A DNA stretch of 64,000 nt from Diadophis punctatus similis (Eukaryota; Chordata; Lepidosauria; Squamata; Dipsadidae), in contig JALIGW010000016.1 of NCBI GenBank assembly GCA_023053685.1, forward strand, positions 4,720,001 to 4,784,000. The letters are read 5' to 3'. The notes beneath the pieces were generated by a model. That model was not told the origin of the DNA. It saw only the letters and a program-made list of their open reading frames with translations, and ran no database searches. How positions within the stretch are numbered: the stretch's first letter is position 1; each line of letters opens with the position of its first letter. The translations under genes and the position numbers were made by a program. Positions 43,109-52,995 of the stretch are shown here, in pieces.

Positions 43109-43676
43109 CAGGGGTGAAATGCTACCGGTTTGGGCCAGTTCGCCGGAACCGGTAGTAACAAATGCTTTTAAAAAGTTAAAAAAAGGCTCCAACCATCAGC
43201 ACAGCTGATTGTCACAGCTGATGAACCTTTTTTTAACTTTTTAAAGCATTTTTTACTACCTATTCAACAAGAACGGTGACTCTGTGAGGTTCCTGCTTGT
43301 TGTGGGGGGCATTTTGTGTGAAGTCCAGCTACTCCTGCATTGTGTGTGAGTCAGTTGTGTAGCTTTTGTGTTATTTTTGTATAAAGTGTGATAGTTAGTT
43401 TTTGACGCCACACCACACATGATCACCAAGCCATGCCCACCTGGTCACATAAGCAACAAGCCACGCCCACCCGGTCACATGATCACCAAGCCATGCCCAC
43501 CTGGTCACATGAGCAACAAGCCATGCCTACCTGGTCACATGAGCAACAAGCCATGCCCACCTGGTCACATGAGCAACAAACCACACCCACCCGGTCACAT
43601 GAGCAACAAGCCACACCCGCCAAGCCATAGCCACAGCCACAGAACCGGTAGGGAAAATTTTTAGATTTCACCACTG
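43109..43676. mobile_element. hAT MITE, family D-like, with minisatellite
   Basis: CAGGGGTGAAATGCTACCGG at the left and TTAGATTTCACCACTG at the right. A hairpin GCTTTTAAAAAGTTAAAAAA and its inverse lies at 43164-43245. I found no matching 8-bp flanks. Confidence 0.65.
43412..43625. repeat. 30-bp minisatellite, about 7 units
   Basis: Units of the form GGTCACATGAGCAACAAGCC + ATGCCCACCT repeat in phase (30 bp), giving a ten-residue repeat in an accidental frame (43419-43664). Units differ at a few positions, with no unique spacers, so it is not CRISPR-like. Confidence 0.9.
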
Positions 43677-44340
43677 CTTGAAGGATAGTGGACAGTGTCA
43701 GGAACAGACACAAAAGAATGAGCACAAGAGGGAAAATAAAGAGCAAGATGCCAGTCATTTTTCTGCCAACTTAAAGATGAGTGAATTGAGCCTTGAAACT
43801 CAATAATAATGGAAAGGCTTTTGTATCTTCTTCCTAAACTCTGACGTATTAGATGAACTCAAATTTTTATTAATTGCTCAAAAATAATTAATTGTTTAGC
43901 TGTCAGTGCTCACAAATCAAATACTTCATCAAAAAGAAGAACCAGCCTTCTACTATCTGCAACTTAGCATAATGGGGACATTTCAGTAGTCCTGATTATA
44001 AGTAGCCAATCAGCAGCTCACTGAAGATATAGACTTCTAATAATAGAAAAACTTTAAAAAAGTATTTGGAGAAAGCATGACTCTGCTTTTTTGTCGATTT
44101 GTAAGTAGGTTTCCATCCAGTTATCTAAGCATCTTTTATGGGTTCTGTAGGATGCAAAAGAGCAAAATAAGCTGCAAATTTCTCATCAAAAAAACCCATC
44201 AGCTGTATAATATCTGGCAGTTAAGGTTACTATTATTGTTTAAGGTTATTATTATTTATATCTAGTATATGCAACTTTACAACTACCGGTATATATTCTA
44301 AGATGCCTATAATTGTAGTTTTCTTGCTGTTGTAGTTACA
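43677..44340. other. No gene seen
   Basis: AT-rich, no recognised element. Confidence 0.5.
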
Positions 44341-44345
44341 AATGG

Positions 44346-44859
44346 TGTAGAAAGTCAGCACCCATCCACCCTCCTAGAGAATGAAATATTTTGGGGAATA
44401 TTAAAAAGGCAAGATAGAATATTTCCCCTAAAGGAGAAATGGAAAAAATCTTAAGGGAAGCAGAAACCAGCCTCAGTCTCCCTGCCCCAAGCAGAAACTG
44501 GGGAGGCCAGCTTTTAGAAATGCAGATTTGGTGATCCATTCAGAAAGACTGGGTCAGACAGAAACTCCAGATAAGCAACACAATTAGGCAAGCCAATGGT
44601 TGACAAGATTAGCTCAGACAAAACACCTAGGATTTCCATTTCCCCTTTCGCCTATAGAGCCAGCCATGACCCCTACATGACCCCATAGGAATCAAGAAGG
44701 TATAAAAAAACCCACCCACTCTCAACTCCATTTTGTCAGCTGTCCAGAACTGCACGCTGTGTGTGTGTTGGTTCTGCTCATCAATAAACAGAATCTTTCT
44801 TTCCAACCGACCTCCATTTAATTCCCGGCTTGGACTTGGACCTGGATATTTCTTCCAAT
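44346..44859 (+). mobile_element. Possible solo LTR
   Basis: It has an LTR-like order: TATAAAAAAA at about 44700, an R-like segment with CTGTCCAGAACTGCACGC, a polyadenylation signal AATAAA at about 44784 and a following TTCCAACCGACCTCC region. AATGG at 44341-44345 and 44860-44864 may be a 5-bp duplication, but the right end is ...CCAAT rather than CA, so boundaries are uncertain. Confidence 0.45.
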
Positions 44860-44864
44860 AATGG

Positions 44865-45855
44865 CTAAATGCCATCCTGTAAAAAACAGAACGAGAACTG
44901 TATAGACAGGACAGGAGGCAGCCAAGGCAAATAGCTTCCCAAACAGATGGTTCACAAGGCATGATAAACTAAACATTAAGGTAAAAGTGGAGCACTCAGT
45001 GCTTATTTTCTGCAAAGTAATTGTGGGGCTAGTAAACTGGGCTGCAGAAATCCACACAACCATCAGCAAACAGATACAGAAAATTGGTGACTCTACCATT
45101 TAGCAGTTGTCCAGAATTTTGCAACCCACATCAGGTAGGCTTGATTTAGGATAGGGGCTATTTCTCTGCAGAAACAAAACTTGCCCCATCCTAAAACATT
45201 ACATCTTAAAAAGCAGTTTAAATGTTTAACATTAAAATTATCTACAAATAAAGAAACAAAATCAGGTGGGTTACAGAGCTTGGTAGACATCCAGAATGGT
45301 GTCACCAGGAGTGAATATGTAACAGCAATAACCACATGCTGTTCACAATTTTTCAGATCTTAAATGCATCAGAAAAGAGGATTATTTCCTTGTGGGCTGC
45401 AAAGCACTATGTACAGTGATGTAACCTTGCTGTATTTGGCATCTCAGAGCTTAAAATAAATCTTCTTCAAAATCCTGAGTTCTTGTAAAGCAAGCATTTT
45501 CATTCAGCTCAAAGAACTGTAAGGAAATCATTCTTGTTTTGAATGTTAAATAGGAATACCAGATATGTCAGCTTTTCAGATGTAGAGGAATTAGGTGTTT
45601 CCCGTTCAGCTCATTCCTGTTAACCAGAATTAACTAAATGAAACAGTAAGCATCATTTGTGTGTGTTCAAACATCTGGAATCCAATTTCTCCTTTTAGGA
45701 TATAAAGAAATCAACAATGCCTTGTTCCTCACATGCACAAATAATGTATAAGGATTTGTTTTTAGGATCTATTTCTGAATACACGTGCATTAAATGGCAC
45801 TGCCACTGATATATTTAAAAAAATATTCTAAGAAGTACCATTACCAACCTGAATG
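44865..45855. other. No gene seen
   Basis: No recognised element or coding signal. Confidence 0.45.
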
Positions 45856-46084
45856 CAGATAGTCCTTGAGGTAGGACTGTAACTAAGGCCCGCAATTACG
45901 GTCGTAAAGTATGATGATTGTAAAGCAGGTCACCTCATGTTCACTATGGGGTGCTGTTTGTGGGAAACCAGAAGTAAACACTATTTTCCAGCAAAAAATA
46001 TGCAAATTGAGTCACGTAACTGCAGGGCATTCTGAACAGCTGTAGTTGCTGAGCAGCCAAAATGCGGTCATATAAGTACAACAT

Positions 46085-46446
46085 TGCAGGGACGCGGCGG
46101 CTCAGTGGCTAAGACGCTGAGCTTGTCGATCAGAAAGGTCGGCAGTTCGGCGATTCGAATCCCTAGCGCTGCGTAACGGAGTGAGCTCCCGTTACTTGTC
46201 CCAGCTTCTGCCAACCTAGCAGTTCGAAAGCATGTAAAAATGCAAGTAGAAAAATAGGGACCACCTTTGGTGGGAAGGTAACAGTGTTCTGTACACCTTC
46301 GGTGTTTAGTCATGCTGGCCACATGACCACAAAGACGTCTTCGGACAGCGCTGGCTCTTCAGCTTTGAAACGGAGATGAGCACCGCCCCCTAGAGTCGGA
46401 ACGACTAGCACATATGTGCGAGGGGAACATTTACCTTTACCTTTAC
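46085..46446 (+). mobile_element. tRNA-derived SINE, family S2
   Basis: A box region GGCGGCTCAGTGGCTAAGAC and B box GGCGATTCGAATCCC at the head. The body has CAGCTTCTGCCAACCTAGCA and GGCCACATGACCAC, and the tail is (CTTTAC)n. A perfect 9-bp duplication GTACAACAT lies at 46076-46084 and 46447-46455. The tail resembles squamate L2-type LINE ends. Confidence 0.88.
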
Positions 46447-46459
46447 GTACAACATAGAG

Positions 46460-47287
46460 CAGGGGTGTCAAACTCAAGGCCCATGGACCGGATCTGGCCC
46501 GTGGGGTGCTTAGTTCTGGCCCACGGGGCTGCCCTGGAAACAGCAAAGGACCGGCCCTGGTGCCTCTGCCAGCGAAAACAGAGCTCGGGATGGCCACATG
46601 CAGTGCTTCCGGGCCCCGTTTTCAGCCGTGACAGCCGCCGTGATGAACCTTTTTTCGCTGGCAGAGGGCTGCAGGAGGCTGTCGCGGCTGAAAAGGGACC
46701 TGGGGGGCACGCCCCCCCCCAAGCTCCTTTTCACTGGCAGAGGGCTAGCAAAACAAACTAAAAACAAAACAAAAGGAGAAATGTTTTCCCTTTTGCATTT
46801 GAGCATGAAAGAAGGGTCAGGAAAGGAGGAGAAAGAGGAAAGAAAAAGAAAAAGAAGGAAAGATGGGAAGGAAGGAAAAATAAGGAAAGAAGGGAAGGAA
46901 GAGGAAAGGAGAATGAAGAGGAAAGGAAAAAGAAGAAAAGAGAGGGAGGGAGGGAGGGAGAAAGGAAGGAAGAAAAGAAGGAAGAGGAAGGAAGGAAGGA
47001 AGGAAGGAAGGAAGGAAGGAAGGAAGGAAGGAAGGAAGGAAGGAAGGAAGGAAGGAAGGAAGGAAGGAAGGAAGGAAGGGAGATAGATGGATTATAATGA
47101 GAGTATGGGAGGGTCTGAGGGAAGTCCTGCCTTTGCACTTGGCCCCGACAGGGGCCCCTGACATGAGTGTTGTCGAGCTGGCCACACCCACTCCAGCCAC
47201 ACCCACTCCAGCCATGCCACACACCTGGCCCCCGAGATCAAACACAACCCTGATGCGGCCCTCAATGAAATCGACGTCTGATCCCTG
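46460..47287. mobile_element. hAT MITE, family B, enlarged by (GGAA)n
   Basis: Left CAGGGGTGTCAAACTCAAGG and right GAAATCGACGTCTGATCCCTG. The exact duplication ACATAGAG (46452-46459 and 47288-47295) overlaps the SINE duplication by 4 bp. About 290 bp of purine-rich repeat sits inside. Confidence 0.88.
46806..47090. repeat. (GGAA)n and related purine tract
   Basis: Imperfect GGAAAGA-type repeats grade into about 95 bp of pure (GGAA)n at 46985-47079. Opposite-strand frames here read Ser/Leu/Pro-rich or Lys/Glu/Gly-rich artefacts. Confidence 0.95.
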
Positions 47288-47394
47288 ACATAGAGGGATC
47301 AGACGTCAGAATTTAAAAACCAGATTGTAAATCTCTTTTTCTGCATAACTTTGAATGGTCAATAAGTGACCGATAGTAAGTCAAGGATTACCTG

Positions 47395-47925
47395 TATTTT
47401 GGTAAATTTTATACTAAAGGGATGAATCATCATGGATTGCTCTGAGCCACAGAATAGATTTGATTTATTTTATAACATTCTAGATCAACTTTAGAAAAAC
47501 TTTCAAAAGATGGTCTTCCCCAGCCTTATGCCCTTCACTCTTGGTGGAGTGATGAGTCTTAAAAGTCCAACATATTTGGAGAAGATCAGATTAGGAAAAG
47601 CTAATAGTGTATGGGATTAAAATTACATATTTAATTGTAAGATAGAGCACATGTAACATCTCATCAACAAGATTAAAGATTCTAGACGCTGTGATACAAC
47701 ATATCAGGAAAATAAAAGCTTAAGGAAACTGCCATATAGCAAACAGTTTAGAAGCAAAATACGCCATAAAACTCTTTGTATAAATTAATGTAAAATATAC
47801 TTCAATTAAAACAGTAAAATGCTGTTCTTCATACTTACGTTCAAAGGTAGGTAGCAAATATGCTTTCACACAGATTTAAAATCTGTATCATGCTAGGGCC
47901 ACTATAAAAGTGATTGTTTATAATA
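47395..47925. other. No gene seen
   Basis: AT-rich, no recognised element. Confidence 0.5.
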
Positions 47926-47933
47926 GGGGTCCC

Positions 47934-48058
47934 CAAACTTGGCAACTTTAAGACTTGTGGACTTCAACTCCCAGAATTCTCCAGCCAGCTATGCTGGCTG
48001 GAGAATTCTGGGAGTTGAAGTCCACAAGTCTTAAAGTTGCCAAGTTTGAAGACCTCTG
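47934..48058. repeat. Hairpin MITE, family H
   Basis: Palindrome from TAGGGGTCCCCAAACTTGG to GAAGACCTCTG. Exact duplication GTTTATAA (47926-47933 and 48059-48066). Confidence 0.93.
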
Positions 48059-48066
48059 GTTTATAA

Positions 48067-48570
48067 GGTGTTCTCTTCATGTTCGCCATCCAGAAATTAT
48101 ATTTGCATTCATCTGCATGTTTTTTAAAAGACAGCTTTAAAATTGGGTAACTGAGAATAGAAAATGAGATATATTTAGCAAATGGTAATTAAGCTGTTTT
48201 GGATTTGTTTGATTATTTAATTGTGATTGAAGTACTATGTACTTGTAGTTTGTTTTGAGGAAGAACATTTATCATTTGGTAAATAAATGTATATTTAGGT
48301 ATCACCATTGTTTGTGTATGCATATGTGTATCAGAACGTTTCCTATGATGTAAAGTCTGATGCTTCTAACAGCTTTTTCATGAATATGTTGAAATTTAGT
48401 AGTGGAAATACTTTCAGTTGTTTTAATTCTGTGTTAGCAGCTGTGTGTGGCAGATGGCTAGAAAGGGCGGAGAACAGAATTAAACACACACCTACATGTT
48501 TACAACTCAGCTAAGAAGAGATGATTAAATCATACACAGTAGAGAAAGGCCTATGGATTCGGAACATAGA
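48067..48570. other. No gene seen
   Basis: No recognised element. Confidence 0.5.
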
Positions 48571-48690
48571 CTGTTTATTTATTTATTAGAATTTGTCTAA
48601 CAAAAACTAGAACAAGAATAAAAGAATAAAAATACACTGACAGGCACGTTAGTGCACTTATGCACGCCCCCTCTACTAACCACTTAAGTA
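48571..48690 (-). mobile_element. LINE 3' tail, same family as 14205-15935 (minus)
   Basis: On the minus strand: GGGGGCGTGCATAAGTGCAC, then AACGTGCCTGTC and a TAATAAATAAATAAAC-type tail. This matches the segment after the stop of the LINE at 15768. Confidence 0.7.
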
Positions 48691-48721
48691 TGATGTTTAT
48701 TATATTACCAAAGTAAAAATA

Positions 48722-49175
48722 CAGGTAGTCCTCAACTTGATGATGATGTTCGTCCATCGTATTCGAAGAGGACCTTGACATCTATCAATTGGGGGGATGT
48801 CAAGACTTGCATGTGAATTGGATTAAAGTGAGGGAGAGGTGCGCATAGTCAGCCTCACTCTCTCTTCCCAGATTCCATCTTGCTCCAATAGCAGGACAAG
48901 AGTCAAGACAGTTGGAAATGGGCTGGGCGCCTCAACTTACAACCAAAATCGAACCCAACATTTTTGTTGCTAAGCAAGACAACTGTTAAGTGTGTTTAGC
49001 CCCATTTAACGACCTCTTTCGCCACAGTTGTTAAGCGAATCACTGCAGTTGTACAGTGATTCATGCAATTGTTAAGCGAATCGGACTTCTCCCATTGACG
49101 TTGCTTGTCAGAAGCCAGCTAGGAAGGTTACCCGTGGTGATCACATGACCCTGAGACCACGCAGCTATCATAAAT
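48722..49175. mobile_element. Tigger-like MITE, left part, with retroposon
   Basis: CAGGTAGTCCTCAACTT starts after TA (48720-48721). A 191-bp retroposon (48739-48929) follows, then ACAACCAAAATCGAACCC and the usual interior. The right end is lost where the next copy begins. Confidence 0.75.
48739..48929 (-). mobile_element. Retroposon with (ATC)n tail
   Basis: A perfect 9-bp duplication CCTCAACTT (48730-48738 and 48930-48938). On the minus strand it ends GAACATCATCATC. The tail type matches RTE-mobilised SINEs such as the one at 51270. The body was not identified. Confidence 0.7.
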
Positions 49176-49838
49176 ACAGGTAGTCCTCGACTTATGACCA
49201 CAATTGAACCCAAAATTTCTGTTGTTAAGTGAGAACATTGGTTAAGTGAGTTTTGCCCCATATTACTTTTCTTGCCACCGTTGTTAAGTGAATCATTACA
49301 AACTGATAAGTTTGTAACCCAGTTGTTCAGTGAATCTGGCTTCCCCATTGACTTTGCTTGTGAGACGGTCCCAAAAGGTGATCACGTAACCTTGGGACAC
49401 AACAAGGGCAGAGGTGGGATTCAGCAGGTTCTGACCAGTTCTGGAGAACTGGTAGCAGAAATTTTGAGTAGTTCAAAGAACCGGTAAATACCACCTCTGA
49501 CTGGCCCAGCCCCCATCTCGGCCTCTCGAGTCCCAGCTGATCAGGAGGAAATGGGGATTTTGTAGTATCCTTCCCCTGGAGTGGGGAGGAAATGTGGATT
49601 TTATTTATTTATTATTATTTATTTTATTAGTGAGACTTATATACCGCCTCATATTGCACTCTCTAAGCGGTTTACACTATTAAGCAATGTGTATTTATAT
49701 TGCCCCCAACAATCTGGGTCCTCATTTTACCTACCTCGGAAGGATGGAAGGCTGAGTCAACCTTGAGCCGGTGAGATTTGAACAGCTGAATTGCTGATCA
49801 CAGTCAGCTAAAGTAGCCTGCAGTACTGCATTCTAACT

Positions 49839-50439
49839 TAAGGTGACCAGACGTCCCGCTTTTGGCGGGACAGTCCCACTTTTTAATAATTTGTCCCGCG
49901 TCCTGCGGCGTTTCAAAAAAGTCCCGCTTTTTAAATTTGAATTTGCCCTGCACACCCCTCTGCCTCCTGCCTCGCCTGCCTCCTCCTGCCAGGCGGGGAG
50001 GGAGGGCAGTGAGAGGGGCAGCGGCGGTCTTGCCTGTTCATTGCCGCAGAGCTGAAGAAGCTGGTGGCATTCGTGGTGTGGGGCTTCCCCCGCCCGCTTT
50101 CCCCGGCCGCCGGGATGCCGCCATTTGCATTCTTTTGCCCTCTGTGCAAGCAGAAAGCTTTGCGCATGCACAGAGGGCAAAAGAACGTAAATGGCGGCAT
50201 CCCGGCGGCCGGGGAAAGCCCCGCGCCGCGAACGCCACCAGCTTCTTTGGCTCTGCGGTGACAAACAGGTAAGCCTGCGCCGGTAGGAACCCACCCCTGG
50301 CTGCGATGAAGGGCAGGTGTTTGGGGGGGGTGCACAAAGCTGCAGGATAAGAGAGACGGACCCCTCCCATCTTGCTCCCCTAGAAACCCCCCCCATCAAT
50401 GGTGTCCCGCTTTACAAATATTAAAATCTGGTCACCTTA
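49839..50439. mobile_element. hAT element (ends TAAGGTGACCAGA), fourth layer
   Basis: Perfect 13-bp inverted ends TAAGGTGACCAGA/TCTGGTCACCTTA. Flanks TTCTAACT (49831-49838) and CTCTAACT (50440-50447) match at 7 of 8 with a central TA. Near both ends are GTCCCGCTTT motifs. No transposase frame. Confidence 0.85.
50025..50296. mobile_element. Family C palindromic MITE, fifth layer
   Basis: It shares GAAGAAGCTGGTGGCATTCG, GGGCTTCCCCCGCCCGC and the end GGTAGGAACCCACCCCTG with 7208-7462. The left end is not clear and no duplication was found. Arms are inverted repeats around GCATGCACAGAGGGCAAAAG. Confidence 0.65.
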
Positions 50440-50942
50440 CTCTAACTGCTTACGCCACCTCGGGGAGGGAATGGAGATTTTATAGTATCCTTCCCCTGGA
50501 GTGGGGAGGGAATGGAGATTTTGCAGTATCCTTCCCCTGGAGTGGGGAGGGAATGGAGATTTTATAGTATCCTAGCCCACCAAGCCATGCCCACAGAACC
50601 GGTAGTAAAAAATTTTGAATCCCACCACTGAACAACGGTCATAAATATGAACCAGCAACTGATATTTTGATCACATGATCATGGGGCTGCTGCAAAAGTT
50701 GTAACTGTGAAAAAGGTCATAAGTCACATTCTTCAGTGCTGTTCTAGTTTTGAATGGTCACTAAACGAACTGTTGTAACTCGAAGGCTACAGTTCGTTTA
50801 GTGGCCATTCAAAGTTTTTTTATTATGTGATCATGGGGATGCGGCAATGGTATGGAATGTGGTCATAAGTCACTTTTTTTCAGTGCTGTCGTAACCTCAA
50901 ACGGTCACTAAACGAATGATTGTAAGTCAAGGATTACCCGTA

Positions 50943-51252
50943 GAACATAATATAACGAAATAGATATGGCCTGCCCTATATTTACAGAGGGTGTTAAAAT
51001 ACAATTTGCTTAATCATAACTTACAAAGCATGCAAACCAAAATTAATTAGGTTCGTACAACATATTCATCCATAAACTGCAGTCCACATTTACATAATGT
51101 AAAAAGAGCCATGGTGTGTATTTTCGCTTATACACCATGTGAACCTGGTCACTGACTGGTCTTATAAAGTTTGTTTTATTAATTTATCCAATGTTCATCC
51201 TTTATTCCCCCTACAAACTTTTGTCTGCTTTTAATTGTCTTTCTGCTAATAC
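50943..51252. other. No gene seen
   Basis: No recognised element. Confidence 0.5.
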
Positions 51253-51269
51253 ATGAATATATTGAACTT

Positions 51270-51505
51270 GGAGTGGTGCAGTGGCCTAGAGGTGGAGCTC
51301 TCACCTCACAATCAGGAGGCTGTGGGTTCGATCCCAGGTAGGGGCAGATATTTCTCTCTCTGGGCACACTGAGAATATATCTGCTGAACAAACTCCGCAT
51401 TGGCGACAGGAAGGGCATCCGGCCATTAAATCACTCTGCTAGCTCCATTCAGTTGCCCAGACTCCACCCCGCAAGGGATTATGGGGTTGTTAAACGAAGA
51501 TGATG
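51270..51505 (+). mobile_element. tRNA-derived SINE, family S3, RTE-type tail
   Basis: GTGCAGTGGCCTAGAGGTGG (A box) and GTGGGTTCGATCCCAGG (B box) at the head, then GCGACAGGAAGGGCATCCGG and a (GAT)n tail. The exact 17-bp duplication ATGAATATATTGAACTT (51253-51269 and 51506-51522) indicates a fairly recent retroposition. Confidence 0.9.
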
Positions 51506-51522
51506 ATGAATATATTGAACTT

Positions 51523-52040
51523 CTCAGGCAGGCAGGATTTTTGGCAGTTGCTTCAAAACTATCACGCAAGATCTAAGATTCTTCTTTATCTGACAGAAAG
51601 AGGATGAGGCTACAAGTTCAGCAACTGAACTACCTTCCATTTTAGAAACACCCTCATCTTCTTAAATCAGGGACTTTTAAAAAAAATTTCTAATAACTTC
51701 CATGTCATCTGGCAGGGAGACAGATCTTTTCACGGAAAATGGAAAAGCTTGCAGCTCTTTACATAACGGCTCTTTACATAACTGTCTCTTCAATCTTTAT
51801 CAGTCTGGGAACTCGACATTGCTGCCTCAAAGATGGAGTGAATCCAACCCAAACCACTTTGTTACCTGAAATAAATCTGCAGCAGCCAGCCAAAGTGCAA
51901 AATCCAAGCCAGTGTCAAATTGTTTTAATCTTTAATTGTACCCCTTGTCTCTCCCCTAGCCCAGTAATAATTTTTTAAAATAATTTAAAAAGTATTTTTT
52001 TTTTACTTTTTACTTTTAAAACTAAAAATAATTTAAGAAG
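51523..52040. other. No gene seen
   Basis: No recognised element. A 79-residue frame at 51739-51978 has no motif. Confidence 0.45.
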
Positions 52041-52042
52041 TA

Positions 52043-52674
52043 CCGTATTTTTTGGAGTATAAGACGCACCTTTTTCCTCCCTAAAAGTGGCTGAAAATTT
52101 GGGTGCGTCTTATACTTCGAATGTAGCTTTTTTTTCCAGCCCTAACTAGGTGCTAACAGATCTTCCCAGCTCTTACCTTGCAGGCTTTTTCATTGTTACT
52201 CTCTCCAAAGAATGTTTTTCCAGCCCTAAGTTTTTGCAGAATTTTTTTTCATTGCTCTACTTACTCCGAGTAAGTTTTTTTCTAGCCCTAACCAGGTGCT
52301 AACTATCTTCCCAGCTCTTACAAGCTTGCAGGCTCTTTCATTGTTACTCTCTCAGAAGAAGGTTTTTCCAGCCCTAAGTCTTTGCAGGGTTTTTTTCATT
52401 ACTCTACTTGCTCCAAAGAAGGTTTTTTCCAGCCCTAACTAGGTGCTAACGATCTTCCCAGCTCTTACTGGCTTGCAGGCTCTTTCATTGTTACTCTCTC
52501 AGAAGAAGGTTTTTTAAAGTCCTAACCAGAGGATAAAATAATGTGCTGAAGCTGACCAGACTAAGGATGCTAGCCAGATGAATACCTGGTAGGCAGATTG
52601 TTTTCCCCTATTTCCCTCCCCAAAAACAAAGGTGCGTCTTATACTCGGTGCGTCTTATACTCCGAAAAATACGG
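52043..52674. mobile_element. Mariner/Tigger-type MITE (CCGTATTTTTTGGAGTATAA) with inner repeats
   Basis: TA on both sides (52041-52042 and 52675-52676). Inverted ends CCGTATTTTTTGGAGTATAA and GTATAC/TCCGAAAAATACGG-like, with GACGCACC/GGTGCGTC next to them. The middle holds about three copies of a 146-147-bp repeat. Confidence 0.85.
52137..52540. repeat. 146-bp tandem repeat, about 2.7 copies
   Basis: AGCCCTAAC(T/C)AGGTGCTAAC recurs at 52138, 52284 and 52431. Confidence 0.85.
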
Positions 52675-52744
52675 TAGCTAAATTGTTGCCTTTTAACTAA
52701 AGTGTCTTTAGAGTTGATTTCAGCTCCTGATGACTACATGGACA

Positions 52745-52995
52745 TGCCGAGGTGGAGCAGCAGTTAAAGGTAGGTACTGCAGGCCACTTTAGCTGACACT
52801 GATCTGCAGGTCAGCAGTTCAAATCTCACCGGCTCAAGGTTGACTCAGCCTTCCATCCTTCCGAGATAGGTAAAATGAGGACCCAGATTGTTGGGGGCAA
52901 TATAAATATACATTGCTTACTGGTGTAAACCGCTTAGAGAGTGCTTGCACTGTGAGGCGGTATATAAATCTCACAAAATAAATAAATAAATAAAA
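52745..52995 (+). mobile_element. tRNA-derived SINE, family S1, (AAAT)n-tailed variant
   Basis: GCCGAGGTGGAGCAGCAGTT head, GTTCAAATCTCACCGG B box, and the end GGCGGTATATAAATCTC then AAATAAATAAATAAA. The tail differs from the (CTATTG)n copies. Confidence 0.88.

Larger units (their letters stand above)
45856..47394. mobile_element. Tigger-like MITE carrying a SINE and a hAT MITE
   Basis: The left end CAGATAGTCCTTGAGGTAGG and the right end GTCAAGGATTACCTG (then TA) bracket two later insertions, 46085-46446 and 46460-47287, placed side by side. Confidence 0.7.
49600..50463 (-). mobile_element. tRNA-derived SINE, family S1 (minus), third layer
   Basis: The tail (TTTATTTATTTATTATTATT) is at the left and the body runs to 49838. 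The tRNA-like head resumes at 50448-50463 (GCTTACGCCACCTCGG) after the hAT insertion. Confidence 0.85.
49409..50630. mobile_element. hAT MITE, family D, second layer
   Basis: CAGAGGTGGGATTCAGCAGG to TTTTGAATCCCACCACTG. Flanks AACAAGGG (49401-49408) and AACAACGG (50631-50638) match at 7 of 8. It has GGAGATTTT(A/G)TAGTATCC units and is split by a SINE. Confidence 0.8.
49177..50940. mobile_element. Tigger-like MITE, outermost layer of a deep nest
   Basis: TA (49175-49176), left end CAGGTAGTCCTCGACTTATG, right end GTCAAGGATTACCCG, TA (50941-50942). A hAT MITE and everything in it (49409-50630) interrupt it. A partial inverted duplication of its right part (GAACTGTTGTAACTCG / CAGTTCGTTTAGTGG) lies at 50755-50800. 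Confidence 0.8.

Noticed and set aside
43412..43625. CRISPR-like direct repeats
   Set aside because: The 30-bp units are head to tail without unique spacers and lie inside a MITE in a vertebrate genome.
46758..47245. Ser/Leu/Pro- or Lys/Glu-rich proteins
   Set aside because: They are translations of the (GGAA)n tract and its complement.
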